Shown in pieces: positions 12,501 to 21,500 of a stretch of DNA of 64,000 nt (positions are counted from its first letter, which is position 1; every line of letters starts with the position of its first letter). A program made the translations under genes and the position numbers. This DNA is from Cephalopachus bancanus. Its lineage: Eukaryota; Chordata; Mammalia; Primates; Tarsiidae. The stretch spans positions 558,001-622,000 of the forward strand of contig JAPVLO010000180.1 in the NCBI GenBank assembly GCA_027257055.1, given 5' to 3'. A model generated the notes under the pieces. The model was not told where the DNA came from, made no database searches, and was given only the letters and a program-made list of their open reading frames with translations.

Positions 12501-15500
12501 GACCACGGCTCACGAGCAGGCCCGGCCTCTCTCCTGAAGACTCACTGTCCGGACACTGCGGTCCCGCCGGCAGTGCCTGGGTTTGGCTGTGGGCGGGCAC
12601 CCCGTCGTGGGCCTGAGCCGGCCAGCCCAGGGCAGGGCCCAGCTACCTCGGAAGGGCATGCCTGCACGCGTCTTCAGGTACATCTTGCTGTTCCGCCGGC
12701 TGCGCGTCCGCCGGGCGTTGTAGCCGATGCTGCTGCAGCGGTTCTTGCGGCAACTGAGGCAGACGCCCTTCTTGAAGCGCGTGGGGTCGCTGCACTGGAA
12801 GGCGAAGCTCGGCTGGTCCTGGTTCACCAGCGAGTCCACGAAGAGATGCACGGCCCGCTCATGCTCACACTTCACCACCTCCGTAATGGCTGCAGGAGAT
12901 GGGTGGGGTGCGCACGGCTACGGTCAGCACCAGCCTCGCGGGCCCTCCCCACGGCCAGACAGCCGGGCAGCACCCACCCTCGTGAGCCCTTCTGATGGTC
13001 ACTAGCCAATCAGTACCAGCCCTCCCCAAGATCAGACAGTCGGTCAGCACCCCCCCCTCGTGAGCCCTTTCTGAGAGTCACTCAGGCGGTCAGCACTGAC
13101 CCTTATGAGTCCTTCCTGTGGTCAGACACTCACTTGGTTAGCACCGGCCTCATGGGCCCTCCCCACGGTCAGACAGCCGGTCAGTACCCACCCTTGCGAG
13201 CCTTTCTGATGGTCACTCAGCTGGTCAGCACCGGCCTCACAAGCCCTCCCCATGATCAGACAGTCGGTCAGCACCCACCCTCGTGAGCCTTTCTGACAGT
13301 CACCCAGTCTGTCAGCACTGACCCTTATGAGTCCTTCCTGTGGTCAGACACTCGAGCAGTCAACATTGGCCTTCACCAGCCCTTCTCGCTTACCAGGCTA
13401 CTCAGTTGGAATGAATCAAATGTCAAACACCATCTAATCCAGGGCTCAGTAAAATGTGGCTTGCAACTATTTTTCTTTGTTTGTTTTTCAGAGACAGGAT
13501 CTTACTAAGTTGCCCAGGCTAACCCCAGACTCCGAGGTTCAAGTGAGACTCCTGTCTCAGCTTCCCAAGTCACTGGGACTACAGGCATGAGCCACCATAC
13601 CCAACTCCACAATGTGTCTTCTGAATAAAGCCTATTCTCAGCAGACTTGGGTCCGGACCACATAGCAAAAATAAATAAATAAATAAGAAAGAAGAAAAAT
13701 TTTAAGTACTTGGTGAAAGCGTCTTGGTTTTGCTTCTTTAAAATGTTACCAAAAACTTAAATATAGTGTATCCATGCTACAGAATACTATACAGCCTGTA
13801 GAAAGGATAAGGCTAGCAAATCTATGTGCTCTGATGCTTGAGTATGTCCATAACAGCCGGGTGCGGTGGCTCACACCTGTGGTCCCAGCTACTTGGGAGG
13901 CTGAGGCAGAACGGGGCCGCAGGACAGCTGTCAGCTTGTAGGGCTACAGGGAACACTAAACGGGGCGGGGGGAACATCATGACATGGACGGCCTGGGGGC
14001 ACGGCCAGCCCTGGCTGCCTCCAGAGACGGGATAAACCGAGTCAAACGTGAAGCAGAAAATGCAGGACTCACTCCCGTATGCGATGGACCCCAGGACATC
14101 ATTGAGCCCGCAGCCCGGCTGGAAGTCGCCCCCGTTGGGGTAGACGTCGAGGTGGCCCACGGGCATCTGGATCCCAATGCTCAGGCCAAAGGAGCGCGTG
14201 TAGGTGTGAAGGACGTCCACAAAGTCCGCGTCATCCGGGGACAGCCTCCGGTGGACGTCCGCCCCCTCGAACATGGGCCCGGCGGGGTCCAGACCTGTAG
14301 TGGAAGCCAAGATGGATGTGACAGGGCGCCTGGTGGGTCCAATTCAAAGCCGTGCCCTGGTGTGCAGAACAAAGCCACCTCCTCCCCCCGGGGAAAGGGT
14401 GGCAGGGGGAGCGGGGAGACCAGGAGCAGGGAAGACAACACCAGCTGTCTCCACATAGCTGACCCCAAGACATCGCTGTGGACACCACACCCTTCCTTGA
14501 GGACCCCAAAGCCTTCGAGTGTCCTGGCACCTCAGCCCACCCTGTGAATCAGCCCCAAAGTTCCAGCGGCCACGCGCTCCAAGGAGTCAGAGCCTGTTGG
14601 GACTGGAGCAGTTCTGGAAAGAACTCGGGCTGCCCGAAGTCGTCCTGCTGCCCCTGAGAGCCCTCCACAGCCTGGAGTTCAGCAGATATTGTGCAGAAAA
14701 GCCTCGCTGCCTAGGCTCATCCAGGAGAACTCAGTCTCCCCAGACCCTGCCCCTTCTGTGCTTCCGAGTCGGGCCTTGGATGGAACGGGTGGTGGAGCAG
14801 GAACATCTGTTGCATGAGAAGCCACACACCACCTCCAGAACATCTCAGTTTTACCCACTTGAGAAAACCGTCCTGCCTCCAGCTCTATTCTGAGCAGACA
14901 AGCAGCCCTGCAGACAGCACCGGTGCTCGCAGTGAGACAGCCCAGACAGCACCAGGGAGCTTGCTAAGGCTCAGATCCGTCGTGCAGCCATAAAACACAC
15001 TGAGAGACACACGCTGAGGAAGGGACGGAGCCACAGCCACAGTAGAAGAGAGACTTCACACCGTCTTTTGATCTGGAACTACATGGACGCAGAACGACCC
15101 GGAAAAAGAGCTGGCAAAGCGGAGAACGCAGATTCCCCAGGCCCTGGCCTCCTGGAGAGTCTAGTGGAAGGGTCTGGCAAGGAGCCCAGAAAGAGATGTC
15201 GGTTCCCAGCAGACCCTATAAGATTTGATCTGTGGACCAAGGGTTAACAAAAGTCCCTGTGAACAATTAGACCGGGCTCGGTGGCTCAGCCTGTCATCCC
15301 AGCACTTTGGGAGGCCGAGGCGAGTAGATTGCCTGAACCCGTGAGTTCAAGACCAGCCCGGGCAACTTGGCGTGACCTCGTCTCTACAATAAATCAAAAA
15401 TTAGACAGGCATGGTAGCACGCGCCTGTAGTTCCGGCTAATTGGAAGGCTGAGGTGGAAGGGTCGCCAGAGCCCAGCAGGCCGAGGTTGCGGTGACCGGG

Positions 15501-18500
15501 AGCATGCCACTGGGCGATGGAGTGAGACTCTAACTCAAAAAAAAAAAAAAAGTCCCTGTGCTTTGGTGTCGTGTATAAATGGAATCTGAACACCTTGATT
15601 CACATGGGTCACCCAAGGATCACTGTAGATCGTGTACTGGTCGACATCAACCGTATTACCAAGCCCAGGGGGTTGTAGGAACCAGATTCATCTCCCCGGG
15701 GGGCACTCAGCCCACAGACACACAGGAAGGGCCCGGAGAAAGCACAGGAGCCAGAGTTTCCTGGAGAAGCACCCCCTTGAACAGCGGCTCCCATGGGGAG
15801 TGGTTCTGCCCCGCGGGACATCTGTCAATGTCTGGGGGCCTTTTTGTTTGTCCCAGTTGTGAGGGGCAGAGCTACCAGCATCTCGTGGGGACAGATCAGG
15901 GGTGGAGAGAAATATCCTACTACCACCAGACATCTCACACGCGCACTGCCTGTCCCCAAATGCCAATTGGCCTTGCCTGAGAAGCCCCGGTCTAGAAACA
16001 CAAAGGCCGGGAGGAGATGTGACCAGCATACACCCTGAAAGAGGACACGAGCAGCAGAAGTGTGCTCGCCAGGCCTCAGCTCACAAGACCAGCAGAGGCT
16101 GAAGCTCGATGCTTCCAGAAGACATTTAGATCCGTGCACGCATGACCAAGGCAGAAGGGAGCCCAGGCGGCTTGGGGGCTCCTCCCTAGCCCAGGACCCC
16201 AAAGAAGGAGGGCAAAAAGGCAGTGCCCTCCCGGAACTGTCAAGGGGGCCCCTCTGCAGGCGCGAGGACCCCAGTGTGGACAAAAGCGGCCTCTCCCTGC
16301 CTCTTGCCACGTCCTCTGGAGGAGAAAAACAAAGAGCGAGAGACACATTCTGCCTTGCAGCCAACACAAGACCGAGGCTCTTTGCTCAGCATGAACAAAG
16401 GTCCCCACCAGACGGTCAATGCCATGGAAACCGGGCCGCGCTGGAGGAATGCAGGCAGCCGACGGCCTGGCCGGCTGGGCGGCCATGTGGGGCCTTCCCC
16501 TACCACTCAAGCCAGCCTGCCCCCACTCCGACTGCCCCTGGCACGCATCAGGGGCTACCGGCCCAGGGGAAAGTGGCACGATTCACTTTTCTAAGTAGCA
16601 GTGGGGGACTAGCCCCTTCAGAAAGGGGAGAGTGGAGAACCTTCATCTCTTCCTTTCAGTCATAGACTCCTCCTAATGTGCTCCATCCCACGAGAGGACG
16701 CACACAGGAAGGTAGAGCAGGAAGGCAGAGCTTGCAAAGCAAAGAACGCAGATTCCCCAGGCCCTGGCCTCCTGGGGCTGGACGTTCTGGCCTAGCGGGG
16801 CGAGCCTGCTGTGTATCCACCTGCAGAAAGAGGCAGCTGGGCATGGCGGTCAGGGGCAGGCTCAGGACCCTGGCCTGGGTCTGAGTCCCTGCCCTGCCGC
16901 TCATGGGCTGTAAGACCCTGAGCCGTTATGCAATTGTGGAGTCCTAGACTCCCCGTCTGTGGAATGTGCAAGGTCACGGGGCAACTTAGAAGTCGCGGAA
17001 ATTACCCACCCCACGCCAGGTGCTGGACACCAGGTGGCATCCAGCCTGCACCTGGAGGACACTTGACACGCTTCTCGAGTGCACTCATCTGTGTGCTGAC
17101 TTGTTCATAACCAGCAGACACAGGCTCAGCTGGAAATATGCGACCTCTTTCCTAGCATACCACAGGCTCCTTTCTGAAGCCCAAGGGAGTGAAACTCCGG
17201 CAAGCCCCAGGCTGCACTCCCTGGCCCAGCAAGATCAGAGTTCAGATACCACCCTGCAGGCCCTAGACCAAGGACCTCCTGGTGGCCTCTGTGCCATGGC
17301 TTCACTGGCCTCGGCCCTGTGCACGCAGCAATCTCTGTCCACAGGCCCAGGAGCAGTCCAGCAGTCAGAGGAGAGGACACAGCCTCCCCATCAGACACAC
17401 AACGACATGTGGCAGGGGAGCCAAATGCCCCTGAGGTGCTGCCTGGCAACTGGACAGAGCCAGGTCTCTGGGCCGCCGAGAAGGCCGGAGGGAAGGGTCT
17501 GCGCTGGGGCCCCACACAGCCGGCACAGAGCACTGATTAGCATTCCGCCCAGCTCCCCTGCCACCGCGGGAGAGAAGCCCTCACCCCGGCAGCTGCCACT
17601 CAGAAGGCAGGCAAAGCTGGAAGGTCCCCTCCTGCCCCGGCTCATTTCAGACTCAGAAACAGGGACAACAGGCTCTACAGTTTGTCCTTGTCACCGACAC
17701 TCCGGGCCCAGGCCTGGGGGTGTCCTGCCATTGGAACCCGGCTGGCCAGATCCAAGATGTTGCACCTCTCACAGGCTGGAGGGGCACCCAGACAAGGGGC
17801 CCTGGGCAGCTTTGGATCAAGCTGCTTTGCAGCAGCAAGGAGTTAAGGAGCAGTCACGGTGGCCCCAATCACAGCCGCAATCCTGGAAATCAAAACTAAA
17901 GCTCTCAAGTCGGGGCAAAGCAAACCACGGCTCCAAAGGAATGTGTGTGTGCTCGTGTGTGTGCGTGCACATGTCTGTGTGTGTGCATGCACATACTCAG
18001 ATGAAGCCCAGGGACAATGATTGAGAAGGGCCAAGAAAACTTCACAAATATTCTTTATAAAAATCTAGGCTGGGTGCAGTGGCTCCAGCCTGTCATCCCA
18101 GCACTTTGGGAGGCCAAGGCAGGAAGATTGCTTGAGCCTAAGAGTTCAAGGCCAGCCTGGGCAACATAGTGAGACCTCTTCTCTACAAAAAATAAAAAGA
18201 TTGGCCAGGTGGCACGTGCCTGTAGTCCCAGCTACTCAGGAAGCTGAGGTGGGAGGATCTCCTGAGCCCAGAAGCTTGAGGCTGTGGTGAGCCATGATGT
18301 TGCCACTCTGGGCGACAGAGTAAGACCCCAACTCAGAAAAAAAAAAAGAAAAACCAAACAAAAACAAACAAAAGCACAGATGCAGCTCATCAACAGCCCT
18401 CATTGGAAGAGACTGCTGGTGGAAGGCACAGAAATCAGAGGCAGAACCCAGACCGGAATCTCCTCATTCTTTTCCTTGAGTCCCACATGGGGAAACCTGA

Positions 18501-21500
18501 AGGAATGCCCAAAAGCCTGCAGGCAACCGCCCAGCGTCCTCATCAGCCTTTTGCCTCTGGCTTTTGAAGTCACCTCACCTTTCTGTATCTGTTTCCTCCC
18601 CTATGGGGCCAGGCTAGCAGTTCTCCAACTGTGTTCCCTGGGGTTCTGGGACTCTGAGACTTCTTCAGGAAAGGGAAGGCCCCCACCGCAAGGCCAGCAC
18701 AGCCCACCACCCACCCACCCAGCTTCAGCCAGGCTGCCCCTGGCTCTCAGTCTCCTTGTGGGGTGCGCAAGTTCAACTTGAAGGGGATTCTATGGCTCCG
18801 AGGACACCCGAGAGGCCCTGGATGGGAGACGTTCCCGGATTCCTTCCAGAGCTGGCCCCCACGGCCCACATGGGCTCCTCACTGGCTCTGGCTTGGGAAA
18901 GTCAGGTGGGGCCCAGTTGAGCCCCCACCCCCTCTGCGGCCAGGCATTCGGCGCTCACCTGTGATCCTGCCCACCGTTCCTCTCACGAAGTTGCCCGCGT
19001 AGCCAGCCACGTGCGCACCCAAACTGTAGCCGATCAAGTGCACGTTCCCCAGAGAAAACGCCTCCTTTCCCTGCAGGAAGTCACCAGAGCCTGTGGGCTG
19101 GAAGGTGGTCCAGGGTCCCCAGACGCACCAACTTCCCACCACTCAGTCTCGGTGAAGGAGGACACGGGCGTCGCCGGCGCTGTGGCAATGACGCTGGTCA
19201 CAGCCGGGGAGGGGAGGCCAAAGTGACTTGGTGGCACTGAGCGCCGGGGTGGGCAGCCATCCTACTGCGTCTGCCCTTTCGGCACCCCGGGGGTGGGGCG
19301 GCAGGGAGGAGGTGACAGCCACCGTGCCCGCACAGTCTGCAGTAAAACTTCCTGCCAGCCTCCAAGGCCCTGACCTCCACCCCGGCCTCTTCCCCCAACC
19401 CCGCAAGCCCATCTGGGCCCTCAGAGCTGACGCATCATCGACGCTTATAGACGTGCTAGGAAACAACCTAGAGACAAAGGCAGAAGGCCTGCTGGGAGAA
19501 TCCTGACCAGAATTCCACCAGAATCCACCCAACTCCTGGGTACAAGGAAGGCCAGGCTGCAGCTGTAGGGAGGAGGGAAGGGGCGGAATGGGGGTTGGAC
19601 AAGGCGACCCCATCCCCCACCCACCCCAGCACAGCCTCGCCCAAAGGCAAGAGTCTCCTCAGCGGCCATTCTCAACCAGCCCAAGGGCATCCAATCCCAG
19701 GGTCAGGAAGGAACAACCTAGAAGGCCAGTTTTCAGTAAATAAACTAACAGGAAAAAGCCAAGCGCAGCAACACGTGCTTGTAGTCCCAGCGAGGCAGGA
19801 GGATCGCTTGAGACCAGGAGTTCAAGACCAGCCTGGGCAACAAAGCAAGACCTTGTCTCCATAAAAGTTAAAAATAACTGTAAACATCCAGAGACCTATC
19901 AATAATTAGACGGCTCTCTAAAAGCCCCAGCCAACCCCTCACCTCAACTGGACTCCCCCGCCACCTGCAGCCACATTCCCCCTCCCCTCACCTGCAGCCA
20001 GTCCAGCATCCTTGCCACGCTCTGTCCCACCACCCTGGTGTTGTTGACTGCGTCCGTGTAGAGTTGGTGAGCCAGGGGGAGCCAGTCAACCACCACCACG
20101 TTGGCATCCTTCTCCCGAGTCTGCAGGGCCGCCACAAGCTTGTGCAGCCAGCCCTCCAGCAAGCCGCTCATCTGCAGAGGAAGCAGGACACACCATGGGA
20201 TTCTTCCTCTGGCTTTCAGGAGTCTGGGCAGACATGGGATTCCACTCCAGGACGCTCTCCCAGCAAAGTGTAGAACATGTACGTTGGCTGCTCAGGGACC
20301 AGACACGGGCAGGGTGGCAGGGCCGGCCACGGCAGAGCCGCTGGCGGGCACCAGTCTTTCCTTCCTCTCTGCACCCCTGGCTTTCCCACTAGGACTTTCC
20401 CAACCAGTGTCCCGGCCGCTGCCCCGCTGTCTGCCGGGGTCATGATGAGCTGCGTGTGGTGGTGACGCTGGCATTAGACCGGCCCGGGTCTCTGTCGCTG
20501 GCAGGCAAGCGGCCCGGGTGTCCTTCGGGAGCAGCTGGGCAGGTTGCCTGGAGAGCTCGCTCCTCTCTTGGAGACCATGAGAGGCGACTCCCAGGCACAC
20601 GCAGGGCTCACAGATGACCCCTTCCCACAACCCAGCTCCGCCACCCTCTTGACCCCAGAGGAGGGAACGTCTGTTCCTGGAATCCCAAATCAGCGCTCAG
20701 AGCACACTTTCCCACAGAAACACCATCGTGAATGGCGACCGGGACCGGTTGGAAACCTCTCCTCAAGTGCATTATCAAATAAATGGATTTTCTGTGCCTG
20801 CCCTGGGAACCCAAGCACCACTTACAATCTTGCTTCTATGGCAGACCAAGTTCCAAGCAGATTACAAAAGAACTTTCTGGAAGGCAACCCATTTGTAAGT
20901 CCAGACAGCGTGTATTTGCATTTTAACAGGGGGCCTTGGAAAGCGCTAACGCATGATTCCAACGGAAAGGCTGCAGGCCGAGGCTGAGGCGGGCCCATAG
21001 CCGCCTCCCTGCTCACCCTAGGCAGGTAGCAAGCCCTGCCTGCTGCCCCGGCTGTGGTGACATCCCTGCTGGCCAGAAAGCATGTCAGGATGTAGATTTC
21101 TCACCACCGGCCGGAGCGCCCCTCCCGACTAGCCCGGGCAGGGATCACTCACTTAGTGCCATTCCCCACAGACCGTCATTGTGTGAGTGCACAAACCCCG
21201 GCTGGTCAAAAGCTTCCGAAGCTGAGCCCTGAAGGCCTGTTTTGTTGAGGTCTGTCATGGGCCTTTCAGAGTGAATTGCTCGTCGAGGCCACATAAAGAG
21301 CCCTTCCCTTGGGATGGGCCATCTCCATGCAACAGGAGGGCACCTCGCCAAGCGCCAGCAACCAGGCCAGCTGGCTTCCCCGGGACTGCGGAGCCCGGCC
21401 AGCCACTCAGCTCCGCTCTTCCGCAGGACAGGCCCTCAAGACAGTGGGTGACCAGCGCAATTAAGTGTAATTAGAGGCTCCTTGAGAGCCAGCAAGCTGG

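Larger units (their letters stand above)
14295..18958 (-). other. LIPG: LIPG intron 4
   Basis: The largest intron, 4.7 kb. Holds two Alus (15272-15552, 18065-18350), a MIR-like fragment near 16870-16960, a TG-rich stretch at 17940-18000 and a 32-bp sequence repeated exactly at 15123 and 16744. The 334-codon open frame at 17020-18024 lacks any recognisable domain and ends in the TG tract; I do not regard it as a gene. Confidence 0.75.

Noticed and set aside
17020..18024. 334-codon plus-strand open frame in LIPG intron 4
   Set aside because: No recognisable domain or codon structure, contains a MIR-like region upstream and ends in a TG microsatellite; likely chance in GC-moderate DNA.
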